Source: Limnohabitans sp. T6-5
Lineage (GTDB): Bacteria; Pseudomonadota; Gammaproteobacteria; Burkholderiales; Burkholderiaceae_C
Assembly: GCF_003063315.1 (NCBI RefSeq)
Contig: NZ_NERV01000006.1
Location: 34,707-98,706, forward strand
DNA: 64,000 nt
Reading direction: 5' to 3'
The notes below the pieces were generated by a model. It ran no database searches, was not told the DNA's origin, and saw only the letters and a program-made list of their open reading frames with translations. The position numbers and the translations under genes are program-made. Positions 49,541 to 59,438 of this stretch are shown piece after piece; positions within the stretch are counted from its first letter, which is position 1; each line of letters starts with the position of its first letter.

Positions 49541-49892
49541 GGGGTCGGCGGTCGAAGACCCCGACAGATGCGTGCCACCCGGTCAGGCCTGTATCGGCGC
49601 GACAGCTGCAATCGGCGTATGCCGGAATCTGCGAGTCCCGACCTACGGGGCTGCCATTTTGTAGGTCGGTGGTCGAAGACCCCGACAGATGCGTGCCAAC
49701 CGGTCAGGCCTGTATCGGCGCGACAGCTGCAATCGGCGCAAGTCGGACTCTGCGAGTCCCGACCTACGGGGCTGCTGCCATTTTGTAGGTCGGTGGTCGA
49801 AGACCCCGACAGATGCGTGCCAACCGGTCAGGCCTGTATCGGCGGGACAGCTGCAATCAGCGCATGTCGGATTCTCGGAATGCCGACCTGCA
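49541..49892. repeat. REP locus 9 (three tandem composite units)
   Basis: Three units of about 115-125 bases begin at 49543, 49661 and 49785. Each starts with a GGTC/GACC-type hairpin, has a core with CCGGTCAGGCCTGTATCGGC, and ends with an inverted ACTC/GAGT-type hairpin. The third has a decayed last hairpin (TCTCGGAAT). Located between convergent terC and the M48 protease gene. Confidence 0.88.
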
Positions 49893-49907
49893 CCGTCGAT
49901 GGACCGC

Positions 49908-51437
49908 TCAGCGTTCTGTCTGCATCTCGCGCACCAGTGACTGGGCCTGACGCAGACGGGTGTCAATGATGGAGGCTTCGATGTTGTCGCCTGCTTGCAG
50001 TCGGTTGCTTCTGGCCCAGTCTTGTGCGGCGCGAAAACGGTCCTTGGCGCCGGTCCAGTCCATGCGCGCCATCTGGGCCTCGCCTTCGGCGCGCAGCGAT
50101 GCCAATGTCATGCCCTGGGCGGCCAGCAAGCTGGACAGGGTGTTCCAAGCCTGCGCATCCTGGGGGGCTTGTAAGACGAGTTCCCGCAACGCCGCAATGA
50201 CCGCCGTGCGCAAGGGCTGAGTGGGCAAGCGCACCAAGGCCTGTGCGGTCGCGATCAGCTCCGGCCGAGCCAGAGGGGTGTCCGGTGACGCTGGCGCCAA
50301 AAGACTCAAGGCCGCATCAAAACGTTCCTGTTTGGCCGCGATTTCGGCCTTGAGCAAACGCACAAGTCGTTGGGCAGACGCGGGTCCCGTCGCTTGAACC
50401 CGATTGTCCAGTGTTTGCAAACTGCGGTCAGCCGATGCAGCATCGCGCAGTTGCATGTGTGCCAATGTGGCCGCATACAAGGCACCGACTTGCTGCGCTG
50501 CAGAGGCCTGTGGTGAATTGATTTTGCTGTCTTGTGTCCAGGCTTTCAGGGCATCGACCGTGTTTTGTGACAGCACACGCGCTCTGGCAGCCAACATGCT
50601 TTGTGTCATGTCCTGCGCCACGACAGGCATTGTGGCGCTCAGTTGCTGTCGCGCCTGCATGTCGGCTATGCGCTCGGTGGTCAAAGGGTGGCTGCGCAGG
50701 TAAGGATAAGCCCCGTTGTCATTCACACCTGCGGCCTGTTGCAGCTTGGCGAACATGCTGACAAAGCCTTTGGGGTCATAACCGGCATCACTCAAGACGC
50801 CATAGCCGACGCGGTCGGCTTCGCGCTCCATGTCGCGTGAATAACTCAGTTGCGACTGCACCGCCGCCGCTTGCCCACCCACGATCAAGGCTTGCGCGCC
50901 CTGGGCGCTTTTGCTGGCTGCCAGTACGCCCAAAATCATGGAGCCAATCAGCCAGGGGGTCATTTTGGTCTGATCGTCCATCGATCGAGCGATATGGCGC
51001 TGAGTGACGTGGCTCAGCTCGTGCGCCAGCACCGATGCCAACTCGTCGTTCGAGGTCACGATGGCGATCAACCCCAGATGCACCCCCAGATAACCGCCGG
51101 GCAGTGCAAACGCATTCACTGAGCGGTCACGGCCCAACAAAATGCGCCAGGCAAAACGCTCTTGCAGTTCGGGGGACAGCTCGCCCCGTGCAGCAGCGGC
51201 CTTGACCAAGGGGGCCCACAGACGCTGAATGTATTCATCCAGAACAGGGTCTTCCAGATAATCCGGGTCGCGGTAAAGTTCGCGCGCAATGCGGTCGCCC
51301 AGTTGGCGTTCAGCCCCCAAAGAGATGCTTTCGCCGTGCCCCAGCGTGGGCAGGGCCTGTGGCCAAGCGGGCTGCAAACAAAGGGCCGCAGCCAGCAAAG
51401 ACAGCACCAATGGCGAGTGACGTAATTTGTGTTTCAC
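49908..51437 (-). CDS. M48 family periplasmic metalloprotease with TPR-like tail (BepA-like)
   Basis: The protein has 509 residues. A signal peptide (about 1-27) is followed by the zinc-metalloprotease domain with His139-Glu140-x2-His143 (LAHELSHVTQRH) and the third-ligand region EREADRVGYG. The C-terminal 200 residues are TPR-like helices. BepA-like proteins assist outer-membrane assembly and degrade misfolded LptD or BAM substrates. The start is a GTG at 51437; the frame is open further upstream but reads as Arg/Trp-rich noise. Confidence 0.88.
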   Translation of the reverse strand: MKHKLRHSPLVLSLLAAALCLQPAWPQALPTLGHGESISLGAERQLGDRIARELYRDPDYLEDPVLDEYIQRLWAPLVKAAAARGELSPELQERFAWRILLGRDRSVNAFALPGGYLGVHLGLIAIVTSNDELASVLAHELSHVTQRHIARSMDDQTKMTPWLIGSMILGVLAASKSAQGAQALIVGGQAAAVQSQLSYSRDMEREADRVGYGVLSDAGYDPKGFVSMFAKLQQAAGVNDNGAYPYLRSHPLTTERIADMQARQQLSATMPVVAQDMTQSMLAARARVLSQNTVDALKAWTQDSKINSPQASAAQQVGALYAATLAHMQLRDAASADRSLQTLDNRVQATGPASAQRLVRLLKAEIAAKQERFDAALSLLAPASPDTPLARPELIATAQALVRLPTQPLRTAVIAALRELVLQAPQDAQAWNTLSSLLAAQGMTLASLRAEGEAQMARMDWTGAKDRFRAAQDWARSNRLQAGDNIEASIIDTRLRQAQSLVREMQTER

Positions 51438-51517
51438 AGCAGAAAGGGGTCCATTCAATGGCCGTATGATGCGCCATTCTCGTGAATCATTTGTAAACAA
51501 ATCTGAGCACCCTTGCC

Positions 51518-52009
51518 ATGACCCAGACCTCTGATGTCTTGACCCATTTCGATGCCCAAGGCCAAGCCCACATGGTGGACGTCGGCGCCAAAACGGCCAC
51601 ACGGCGCGTGGCCGTGGCCACGGGGCGCATCGAGATGCAGCCTGCCACCTTGGCACTGATCGAATCGGGCACGGCCAAAAAAGGCGATGTGTTGGGCATT
51701 GCACGCATCGCCGGCATTCAAGGGGCCAAAAAAACCAGCGATCTGATCCCTCTGTGCCACCCGATTGGCCTGACGCGCGTGGCCGTCGAATTTGAAGTTC
51801 TGCCTGCACAAAATGCCGTGGTTTGTAGCGCCACAGCAGAAACGGTGGGCCAGACGGGCGTGGAAATGGAGGCTTTGACGGCAGTGCAAGTGGCCTTGCT
51901 GACGATTTATGACATGTGCAAAGCCGTCGATCGGGGCATGACCATCAACGGCGTCACTCTGCTGGAAAAGCATGGGGGTAAGTCGGGCAGTTTTGTGGCC
52001 GTCCGATGA
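51518..52009 (+). CDS. moaC: Cyclic pyranopterin monophosphate synthase
   Basis: The protein has 163 residues, normal for MoaC. It makes cyclic pyranopterin monophosphate in molybdenum cofactor synthesis. Conserved segments are [57 protein letters not shown] and [10 protein letters not shown]. No other moa genes are nearby. The promoter region is shared with the divergent M48 gene (80 bases). Confidence 0.95.
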   Translation: MTQTSDVLTHFDAQGQAHMVDVGAKTATRRVAVATGRIEMQPATLALIESGTAKKGDVLGIARIAGIQGAKKTSDLIPLCHPIGLTRVAVEFEVLPAQNAVVCSATAETVGQTGVEMEALTAVQVALLTIYDMCKAVDRGMTINGVTLLEKHGGKSGSFVAVR

Positions 52010-52076
52010 GAGGCGAGAGATCGACTCAAGCGGCCCGGGTTGGGCGCCTTGCCTGGCTTGAGGCCCAGGGCGCTGG

Positions 52077-53516
52077 ATGGGCTCCATGGTCATCGGTCAA
52101 ACCGGCTGGGGGTGCGTTCACTTGACATCGTTTCACCTCCCAACGGCTTATTTCATTGCGGGCCTTTTGTATCTGCTGATGCCCCTGGGGGTCTGGTTGT
52201 TGCTGAGCAAGCAACGCTCGACCACCGTCCATTTGTGGTGTGCAGGGGGTGTGATCTTCGGCACCAGTCTGGTCTTATTGGGTTCTCGCACCCATTTGCC
52301 TGACTGGGCAACGCATGTGGGGGCCAATACCTGTCTTTTTCTGGGCGTTGCCTTGCGTGTGGTTGCCTTGCGACATGCGTTGCACAAACCTTTGCGTTTG
52401 GGCTGGTTGTTGGTGGGCTCGGTGCTTTTTGCGCTGGGTTATGAATACTGTCACAGCGTGTTGCACAACGAACAGCTTCGCTACATCTGGGGCTCGGGCA
52501 TCACGGCGGCACTGGTGCTGCGCCTGGCCTGGCTGGGTTTTGCCATCGGCCGACAAGACAACAGCCCCAGTGCGCGCTGGCTGGCATCGGTCTATCTGGC
52601 CTTGGGTCTTGTCTTGAGCCTGCGCTCGGTGGTGGTGGTTTTGGACGGTTCACGCGCGGGTGCACTCAACGATGACGTTCTGACCATGCTGCTGGTCTTT
52701 GTGGGTGTGATGAGTGCCATTGTGGGCAACATCGGGTTCATGGGCATCTTTCTGGAACGGCTGACGCGCCAAGCCGGGCAAATGGCGCTGGTCCAGGCCC
52801 GCAACGAAGAAAGTGCACGCTTGAGCCATCAGATCGCCCAGCTGGATCGACGCCGTAGCGTGGGTGAAATCGCCGCTTCATTGGCCCATGAGCTTAGCCA
52901 GCCCCTGACCAACATTTACCTCATCACGGAACGCGCTCATCTGGAGGCAGAAAATACAGGTGCCACCTCTGTGAGCAAGTACTTGCATGACGTTCAGCGC
53001 AACACCCAAAAAGCAGTCGATATCCTCAACCGCATCCGGCAGTTCATCCAGTCCAAAGAGAGCCAATTCGAGCGCGTCAGTTTGAATCGGGTGGTGAAAG
53101 ACGTCATGGATTTGCTCAATGACTGGATTCAGAAAGAAGCGGTCGATGTCAGCATGCATCTGCCGACCCCGGCCGTTTTTGTAATGGGTGATCCGGTTCA
53201 GTTGTCTCAAATTTTGATGAACATCTGCCGCAACGCTGTTCAGGCCACACAAGGCCAGGCCTATCGCCACATCGACATCCGCATCTGGCGCGAGGCTGAT
53301 CGGGCACATCTGACGGTGGCCGACAACGGCATGGGTTTGACGCCCGAAGTGTTGTCTCAAGTGAGCACGGCGTTTTTCAGCACCAAATCCGATGGGCTCG
53401 GCGTGGGCCTGTCGATTTCCAAATCCATCGCCACACACCATGGCGGCAGCTTGACGATCGGCAACGCCTCGCAAGGCGGCGCCGAAGTTCACCTCACCCT
53501 GCCCGCGCTGGCCTGA
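52077..53516 (+). CDS. Seven-TM sensor histidine kinase
   Basis: The protein has 479 residues. Seven membrane helices occupy about residues 22-228. A short coiled linker leads to the dimerisation domain with His271 (ASLAHELSQPLTNIYL), and the ATPase domain has MNICRNAVQAT (N box), VADNGMGLTPEV (G1) and GLGVGLSISKSI (G2). No response regulator lies next to it, so its partner is elsewhere. The start at 52077 has no clear ribosome site; ATG 52086 is an alternative. Confidence 0.88.
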   Translation: MGSMVIGQTGWGCVHLTSFHLPTAYFIAGLLYLLMPLGVWLLLSKQRSTTVHLWCAGGVIFGTSLVLLGSRTHLPDWATHVGANTCLFLGVALRVVALRHALHKPLRLGWLLVGSVLFALGYEYCHSVLHNEQLRYIWGSGITAALVLRLAWLGFAIGRQDNSPSARWLASVYLALGLVLSLRSVVVVLDGSRAGALNDDVLTMLLVFVGVMSAIVGNIGFMGIFLERLTRQAGQMALVQARNEESARLSHQIAQLDRRRSVGEIAASLAHELSQPLTNIYLITERAHLEAENTGATSVSKYLHDVQRNTQKAVDILNRIRQFIQSKESQFERVSLNRVVKDVMDLLNDWIQKEAVDVSMHLPTPAVFVMGDPVQLSQILMNICRNAVQATQGQAYRHIDIRIWREADRAHLTVADNGMGLTPEVLSQVSTAFFSTKSDGLGVGLSISKSIATHHGGSLTIGNASQGGAEVHLTLPALA

Positions 53517-53546
53517 GTCACGCCCCTTCAGGCCACCCGCGTCTGT

Positions 53547-54856
53547 CGGGGTCTGCGACCGCCGACCTACCAAAGGCACGGTCCTCGTAGGTCGGTACTC
53601 GAAGAGTCCGACATTTGCCAGTTTTACCCACCGAGCCCATTCAGGCATGGATACTGTGCCAGCGTCTGTCGGAGTCTGCGACCGCCGACCTACAAGCGGC
53701 ACAGGTCCTCGTAGGTCGGTACTCGAAGAGTCCGACATTTGCCAGTTTTACCCACAGAGCCCATTCAGGCATGGATGCTGTGCCAGCGTCTGTCGGGGTC
53801 TGCGACCGCCGACCTACCAAAGGCACGGTCCTCGTAGGTCGGTACTCGAAGAGTCCGACATTTGCCAGTTTTACCCACAGAGCGCATTCAGGCATGGACG
53901 CTGTGCCCGCGTCTGTCGGGATCTGCGACCGCCGACCTACAAAGGACACGGGTCTTTGTAGGTCGGTACTCGAAGAGTCCGACATTTGCCAGTTTTACCC
54001 ACCGAGCTCATTCGGGCATGGACGCTGTGCCAGCATCTGTCGGGGTCTGCGACCGCCGACCTACAAAAGGCACGGCTCCTTTGTAGGTCGGTACTCGAAG
54101 AGTCCGACATTTGCCAGTTTTACCCACACAGACCATTCAGGCATGGACGCTGTGCCCGCGTCTGTCGGGGTCTGCGACCGCCGACCTACAAAAGGCACGG
54201 CTCCTTTGTAGGTCGGTACTCGAAGAGTCCGACATTTGCCAGTTTTACCCACCGAGCGCATTCGGGCATGGATGCTGTGCCAGCATCTGTCGGGGTCTGC
54301 GACCGCCGACCTACAAAAGGCACGGTCCTCGTAGGTCGGTACTCAAAGAGTCCGACATTTGCCAGTTTTACCCACCGAGCTCATTCGGGCATGGATGCTG
54401 TGCCAGCATCTGTCGGGGTCTGCGACCGCCGACCTACAAAGGACACGGGTCTTTGTAGGTCGGTACTCGAAGAGTCCGACATTTGCCAGTTTTACCCACA
54501 GAGCCCATTCAGGCATGGACGCTGTGCCCGCGTCTGTCGGGGTCTGCGACCGCCGACCTACAAAGGAGCCGGGTCTTTGTAGGTCGGTACTCGAAGAGTC
54601 CGACATTTGCCAGTTTTACCCACCGAGCTCATTCGGGCATGGATGCTGTGCCAGCATCTGTCAGGGTCTGCGACCGCCGACCTACAAAGGACACGGGTCT
54701 TTGTAGGTCGGTACTCGAAGAGTCCGACATTTGCCAGTTTTACCCACAGAGCGCATTCGGGCATGGACGCTGTGCCAGCGTCTGTCGGGGTCTGCGACCG
54801 CCGACCTACAAAGGACGCGGGTCTTTGTAGGTCGGTACTCGAAGAGTCCGACGTTG
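53547..54856. repeat. REP locus 10: ten-unit tandem array of about 124 bp
   Basis: The segment after CCGAC recurs at 53611, 53735, 53858, 53982, 54107, 54232, 54355, 54479, 54603, 54727 and (altered) 54851, spaced 123-125 bases. Each unit has a GTAG-headed ACTC/GAGT hairpin, a core with TTTGCCAGTTTTACCCA, and an inverted hairpin with GGTC-tgc-GACC. The total is 21-22 hairpins in 1.3 kb. Units differ by a few bases, mostly in the joints. It fills the gap between convergent genes. Confidence 0.95.
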
Positions 54857-54905
54857 CCAATGAGCCACCACGGGCAGTCGCGGCGATGGTGGGCAATGTC
54901 CTGGA

Positions 54906-56342
54906 TCAGCCGTTGAAGATCGCCACGGATTTGGTGTTGAGGTAAGCCTCCAGCGCCTCGGGGCCGCCTTCGGAGCCATAGCCGGAGTCCTTGATGCCGC
55001 CAAAGGGCATTTCTGGCCAAGGCGCTGCTGGCTGGTTGACCCACAGCATGCCCACTTCCAGGCGTTGGCTCAGCAAGTGTGTGGTCTTGATGGATTGGGT
55101 GAAGGCATAGCCTGCCAAGCCAAAGGGCAGGCGGTTGGCTTCGGCAATCGCGTCTTCGATCTTTTCAAATGAGCGGATCGCGGCGATGGGGCCAAAGGGC
55201 TCGTTGTTGACCACGTCAGCATCCAGCGGCACATGCGACAAGACCGTGGGAGCAAAGAAATGGCCTTGGGTGCCGATGCGCTCGCCACCGGTGAGCACTT
55301 TGGCGCCCTTGGCCACGGCATCCTGGGTGATGGCTTGCATGGCTGCCAAGCGGCGGTCGTTGGCCAGGGGACCCATGTTTGTGCCTTGGGCCAGGCCATC
55401 GCCCACCTGCAGCGAGGCGGCATGCGCGGCAAACACTTTGGCGAATTCGTCGGCAATTTTGTGGTGCACCAAAAAGCGTGTGGGTGAGATGCAGACCTGG
55501 CCTGCGTTGCGAAATTTGGCAGCGCCAGCGGCTTTCACGGCCAGCTCCAGGTCGCCGTCTTCGGCCACGATGACTGGCGCATGACCGCCCAGCTCCATGG
55601 TCACGCGCTTCATGTGCTGCCCCGCCATGGCCGCCAATTGCTTGCCCACGGGGGTGGAGCCGGTGAAGGTGATTTTGCGGATGATTGGGTGCGCGATCAG
55701 GTAGCTCGAGATGTCAGCCGGGGTGCCGAACACCAGGCCAATCACGCCAGCGGGCACGCCTGCGTCATGGAAAGCGCGGATCAACTCGGCCGGTGATGCC
55801 GGTGTTTCTTCTGGCGCCTTGACGATGATGGAGCAGCCCGTGGCCAGGGCGGCTGACATTTTGCGCACCGCTTGGTTGATCGGGAAGTTCCAGGGCGTGA
55901 ACGCTGCCACCGGGCCGACAGGTTGCTTGAGCACGTTTTGCTGCACGTTGATGTTGCGTGGCGGCACGATGCGGCCATACACGCGGCGGCCTTCTTCGGC
56001 AAACCACTCGATGATGTCTGCGGCAGACAGGGCCTCAATCTTGGCTTCGGCCAGGGGCTTGCCTTGCTCTTGTGTGAGCAGCTGGGCAATGGCTGGGGCG
56101 CGTTCGCGCATCAGGGCAGCCGCTTTGCGCATGATGGCGCAGCGCTCATTGGCGGGCACATCGCGCCACAACTCAAAGCCTTTTTGCGCTGCTTGTGCCG
56201 CACGCTCCAGATCGGGTACGCCCGCGTGGGCCAGTCGACCGATTTCGGTGCCTGTGGCGGGGTTGAAAACCGGCATGGTTCGGCCGCCTTCGGCATCGCA
56301 CCATTGGCCGTTGATGAAAAGCTGGGTGTTGGGGTAGGTCAT
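54906..56342 (-). CDS. NAD(P)-dependent succinate-semialdehyde dehydrogenase family protein
   Basis: The protein has 478 residues and belongs to the aldehyde dehydrogenase superfamily. [14 protein letters not shown], the catalytic Glu in [13 protein letters not shown] and Cys in [14 protein letters not shown] are intact. The overall pattern ([34 protein letters not shown]) is closest to GabD-like semialdehyde dehydrogenases. Substrate assignment is family-level. AGGAA precedes the ATG. Confidence 0.88.
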   Translation of the reverse strand: MTYPNTQLFINGQWCDAEGGRTMPVFNPATGTEIGRLAHAGVPDLERAAQAAQKGFELWRDVPANERCAIMRKAAALMRERAPAIAQLLTQEQGKPLAEAKIEALSAADIIEWFAEEGRRVYGRIVPPRNINVQQNVLKQPVGPVAAFTPWNFPINQAVRKMSAALATGCSIIVKAPEETPASPAELIRAFHDAGVPAGVIGLVFGTPADISSYLIAHPIIRKITFTGSTPVGKQLAAMAGQHMKRVTMELGGHAPVIVAEDGDLELAVKAAGAAKFRNAGQVCISPTRFLVHHKIADEFAKVFAAHAASLQVGDGLAQGTNMGPLANDRRLAAMQAITQDAVAKGAKVLTGGERIGTQGHFFAPTVLSHVPLDADVVNNEPFGPIAAIRSFEKIEDAIAEANRLPFGLAGYAFTQSIKTTHLLSQRLEVGMLWVNQPAAPWPEMPFGGIKDSGYGSEGGPEALEAYLNTKSVAIFNG

Positions 56343-56467
56343 GAGAAATTCCTGTGTGAATGGGGGCCGTCACCGAGCGCCGATTGTGGCGTGATTTTCA
56401 GACGCCATCGTCCACTTCGGGACAGCCCGCCCGCTGTGCAGGGTTTTCCTGCCTGGGCGTGGCGCGT

Positions 56468-57355
56468 TCAGGCTGGCCGCAGGGCCTGGGCCAGGTGCTC
56501 GATCAGCACATTCACCCGGTGCGGTATGTAACGGTTGCTGGGCAGCACCGCATAAATGCCCAGAGGTTGGGGCTCAAACGGCGAGAGAATTTCGACCACT
56601 TGCTGGCTGGCCAGAAAAGCTTGCGCAATGAAATCGGGCTGGCGCGTGATGCCCAAGCCGCGCGCTGCGGCCTGCGTCAGGGCCAGGCCATTGTTGGCCC
56701 GAATGCGACCACGCACGCTGAAGGGCTGCACCTGGCCCGCCACCTGGTAATCCCAAGTGGCGGCATTCATCTGCATGGCATACACCAGGCACTCGTGGTG
56801 CCGCAACTGATCGGGGTGAGTGGGTTCGCTGTGTTCCGACAAATACGCGGGTGAGGCCAGGGTGAGCAAGCGGCACTGCCCCAACTGGCGCACGATGTCG
56901 CCCGGCTGCAGGGCAGACGTGATGCGGATGGACAAGTCGATGCCTTCTTCGATCAGGTTGGCCCGCTGATCCGAAAAGTCCATCATCAGCTCGATGTGGG
57001 GCTGGGCCTGCGCAAACTCGAGCAAGGCGGGCATGAGCCGCTGCAAGCCAAAGCTGATGGGCAAACCCAGGCGGATGCGCCCACGCGGCACGACCTTTTC
57101 CTCGTCCAGACTCGACTCGGCGGCGTCCACCATGTTCAGGATGACACGGCACTTTTCAAGATAGGCCGCGCCTGCGGCGGTCAGCGTCAGGCTGCGGGTG
57201 CTGCGCGTGATGAGCTTGACGCGCAGCAGCTTTTCCAGCGCGGCGATTTGCCGGGTGATGACCGAGCGGGCCACCTGCAACTGGTCGGCCACGGCGGTGA
57301 AGCTGCCCGCTTCGGCCACGCGCACAAAGGTTTGCATTGCATCGAGTTTGTCCAT
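56468..57355 (-). CDS. LysR family transcriptional regulator
   Basis: The protein has 295 residues. The N-terminal winged helix-turn-helix (MDKLDAMQTFVRVAEAGSFT, then QLQVARSVITRQIAALE) and the C-terminal periplasmic-binding-like effector domain are typical of the CrgA/YafC-like LysR group. ATG 57355 is chosen; upstream frame adds 24 residues without likeness. A TTGTTGC-N7-GCAACAA dyad overlaps its start codon. It probably controls the divergent dioxygenase gene. Confidence 0.92.
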   Translation of the reverse strand: MDKLDAMQTFVRVAEAGSFTAVADQLQVARSVITRQIAALEKLLRVKLITRSTRSLTLTAAGAAYLEKCRVILNMVDAAESSLDEEKVVPRGRIRLGLPISFGLQRLMPALLEFAQAQPHIELMMDFSDQRANLIEEGIDLSIRITSALQPGDIVRQLGQCRLLTLASPAYLSEHSEPTHPDQLRHHECLVYAMQMNAATWDYQVAGQVQPFSVRGRIRANNGLALTQAAARGLGITRQPDFIAQAFLASQQVVEILSPFEPQPLGIYAVLPSNRYIPHRVNVLIEHLAQALRPA

Positions 57356-57375
57356 TGTTGCTGATTTTGCAACAA
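57355..57375. promoter_or_regulatory. LysR-type operator dyad
   Basis: TTGTTGC-tgatttt-GCAACAA is a perfect 7+7+7 dyad containing the T-N11-A pattern. It lies in the 92-base divergent gap between the LysR gene and the dioxygenase gene. The dyad is observed; LysR binding is inferred. Confidence 0.6.
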
Positions 57376-57447
57376 CTATTTGCTGGGCTGCTACTTTTTC
57401 TTGTCTGGTAAAGCCTCTAAAGTTCACCCATCGAAAGCGATCACACC

Positions 57448-58233
57448 ATGTCTACCCTCCGCTCAGTCCTGTTTGTGCCCCACGGTTCACCCATGTTTGC
57501 CCTGCGCCCCGGCGCGGCGGGCGCGGCCATGAGCCAGCTCGTGCCGCAGTTGGGCACGCCCCGCGCCATCGTGGTGGTCAGCCCGCACTGGGAAACCGCC
57601 GTGCCCACCGTGGGCTTTGCCACACGGCCAGAGACCATTCACGACTTTGGCGGCTTTGACCCGCGCCTGTACCAGATGCAATACCCCGCCACCGGTTGCC
57701 CCGAAGCCGCCGCGCAAGTGGTGTCGGCCTTGCAAGGGGCCGGTTTGCCTGCGGTGCAAGACGCCCAGCGCGGCCTGGACCATGGCGCCTGGATTCCGCT
57801 GCGCCAGATGTTTCCCGATGCCGACATCCCCGTGGTGCCGCTGTCGGTGCAAAGCCACCTGGGGCCCGAACACGCCTTGCGCGTGGGCCAGGCACTGGCG
57901 CCGCTGACTGCGCAAAACATCCTGATCGTGGCCTCGGGCAACGTCACGCACAATCTGCGTGATTTCATGGTGGTCAGCATGCAAGGTGGTGCGACTCCCG
58001 CGTATGTGCCCGAGTTTGCCGACTGGATTCACACCCACATGGTGCAGCGCGATGTGTCGGGCCTGCTGGCTTATCGTCAGCAAGCCGCAGGCCAGCGCGC
58101 CCACCCCAGCGACGAACACCTGTTGCCCTTGTTTACCGCCTTGGGCGCTGCGGGGGTGGATGCACAACCAGAAGCTTTTTTCAGAGGTATCAGTGACCAT
58201 GTGATTGCCATGGACGGCTACACATTTCATTGA
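57448..58233 (+). CDS. DODA-type (LigB family) extradiol dioxygenase
   Basis: The protein has 261 residues. Metal-binding motifs FVPHGSPMFAL, VVVSPHWET and ASGNVTHNLRDF and the catalytic His in GLDHGAWIPLRQMFPDADIP match the YgiD/4,5-DOPA-dioxygenase group of LigB-type, non-heme-metal ring-opening enzymes. The physiological catechol is unknown. It is divergent from the LysR gene and followed 23 bases later by a cytochrome b561 gene. Confidence 0.9.
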   Translation: MSTLRSVLFVPHGSPMFALRPGAAGAAMSQLVPQLGTPRAIVVVSPHWETAVPTVGFATRPETIHDFGGFDPRLYQMQYPATGCPEAAAQVVSALQGAGLPAVQDAQRGLDHGAWIPLRQMFPDADIPVVPLSVQSHLGPEHALRVGQALAPLTAQNILIVASGNVTHNLRDFMVVSMQGGATPAYVPEFADWIHTHMVQRDVSGLLAYRQQAAGQRAHPSDEHLLPLFTALGAAGVDAQPEAFFRGISDHVIAMDGYTFH

Positions 58234-58256
58234 ACCCTTTCCCACAGAACACCCCC

Positions 58257-58799
58257 ATGAAAACCCACCACACCGCGAACTACACCCGCACCGCCAAAAG
58301 CCTGCACTGGCTGATGGCCCTGATGATCTTTGGCCTGCTGGCGCTGGGTTTTTACATGGCCGATCTGCCCTTGTCGCCGCAAAAGCTGCAGTACTATTCT
58401 TGGCACAAATGGGCCGGGGTGACCGTCTTCATGCTGGTTTGGCTGCGACTGGTCTGGCGCATCACGCACCGCCCACCGGCCTTGCTCGACAGCATGCCTG
58501 CGCACATGCAGTGGGCGGCCCACGCAGGTCACTTCTTGCTGTACGCGCTGATGATCGCCATCCCCTTGAGCGGCTGGTTGATGAGTTCGGCCAAGGGCGT
58601 GCAGACCGTCTGGTTTGGTGTGCTGCCGATTCCTGACCTGATCGGCAAAGACAAGGCACTGGGCAAAAGCCTGGCCGAGCTGCACGAAGCCCTGAACATC
58701 GGCTTGCTGCTGCTGATCGCAGGCCATGCCGTAGCGGCCTTGTATCACCATGTCTTTCACAAAGACGACACGCTGCGCCGTATGCTGCCATCGCGTTGA
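58257..58799 (+). CDS. Cytochrome b561
   Basis: The protein has 180 residues with four membrane helices. The family motif KSLHWLMALMIFGLLALGFYM carries the first heme His, with WHKWAGVTVFMLVWLRLVWR and HEALNIGLLLLIAGHAVAALYHH supplying others. It moves electrons in the inner membrane. ATG 58257 (MKTHHTANY) is used; TTG 58230 would add nine residues. Followed by two YceI genes, a common arrangement. Confidence 0.92.
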   Translation: MKTHHTANYTRTAKSLHWLMALMIFGLLALGFYMADLPLSPQKLQYYSWHKWAGVTVFMLVWLRLVWRITHRPPALLDSMPAHMQWAAHAGHFLLYALMIAIPLSGWLMSSAKGVQTVWFGVLPIPDLIGKDKALGKSLAELHEALNIGLLLLIAGHAVAALYHHVFHKDDTLRRMLPSR

Positions 58800-58823
58800 T
58801 CCCCCTCAGATTCAAGGAAACCC

Positions 58824-59390
58824 ATGAACACCGTTTTGAAAAAATTCGTCGCACTGTCTGCATTGGCCGTGGCCATGCAAGCCGATGCCGCCCCGTATCA
58901 GTCCATCGTGCCTGCCAAAAGCAGCGTGACGTTCAGCTACAAGCAAATGGGCGTGGCCATGGACGGGCGCTTCAAGAGGTTCGCTGCGAAAGTGAACTTT
59001 GATCCAGCCAAAGCGGACCAAGCCAAGGCCAGCTTTGAAGTGGACTTGGCCAGCGTGGATGCGGGATCGAGCGAGGCCGATGACGAAGTCGTGACCAAAT
59101 CCTGGTTCAACGCCGCAGCCTTCCCCAAAGCCAGCTTCGTGGCCAAGCAGATCAAGCAAACCGCGCCCAACCAGTACGAAGTCCTGGGCACATTGAGCAT
59201 CAAGGGCCTGACGCGTGAAGTGAAGTTCCAGATGAAGCACGCCGCCCAAGGCAAGGATGGCGTGCTCACAGGCGGCTTCACACTCAAACGCGGCGACTAC
59301 AGCATCGGCGAAGGCATGTGGGCCAAGTTTGATGTGGTGGCCAACGACATCCAGGTCAATTTTTCCATCACCGCTCAATTGAGCCAATAA
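58824..59390 (+). CDS. YceI family periplasmic protein (first copy)
   Basis: The protein has 188 residues: a signal peptide (about 1-22), then the YceI lipocalin-like barrel with SIVPAKSSVTFSYKQMG, FEVDLASVDAGSSEAD and TLSIKGLTREVKFQMK. YceI proteins bind polyisoprenoids such as ubiquinone precursors. Together with cytochrome b561 it may handle quinone-linked electrons. It diverges clearly from the copy that follows. Confidence 0.9.
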   Translation: MNTVLKKFVALSALAVAMQADAAPYQSIVPAKSSVTFSYKQMGVAMDGRFKRFAAKVNFDPAKADQAKASFEVDLASVDAGSSEADDEVVTKSWFNAAAFPKASFVAKQIKQTAPNQYEVLGTLSIKGLTREVKFQMKHAAQGKDGVLTGGFTLKRGDYSIGEGMWAKFDVVANDIQVNFSITAQLSQ

Positions 59391-59438
59391 ACCGGGCATT
59401 TGCCCACATTTTTCTTTTCAATCCACAGGAGCATTTCC

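Noticed and set aside
53547..54856. CRISPR array
   Set aside because: Regular spacing, but the whole 124-bp unit is repeated, including the would-be spacers. No cas genes are present.
53615..54945. Several overlapping repeat-protein ORFs in the 124-bp array on both strands
   Set aside because: 124 is not a multiple of three, so each unit shifts frame; the ORFs are open only because the units lack stops. No ribosome sites or stable frame.
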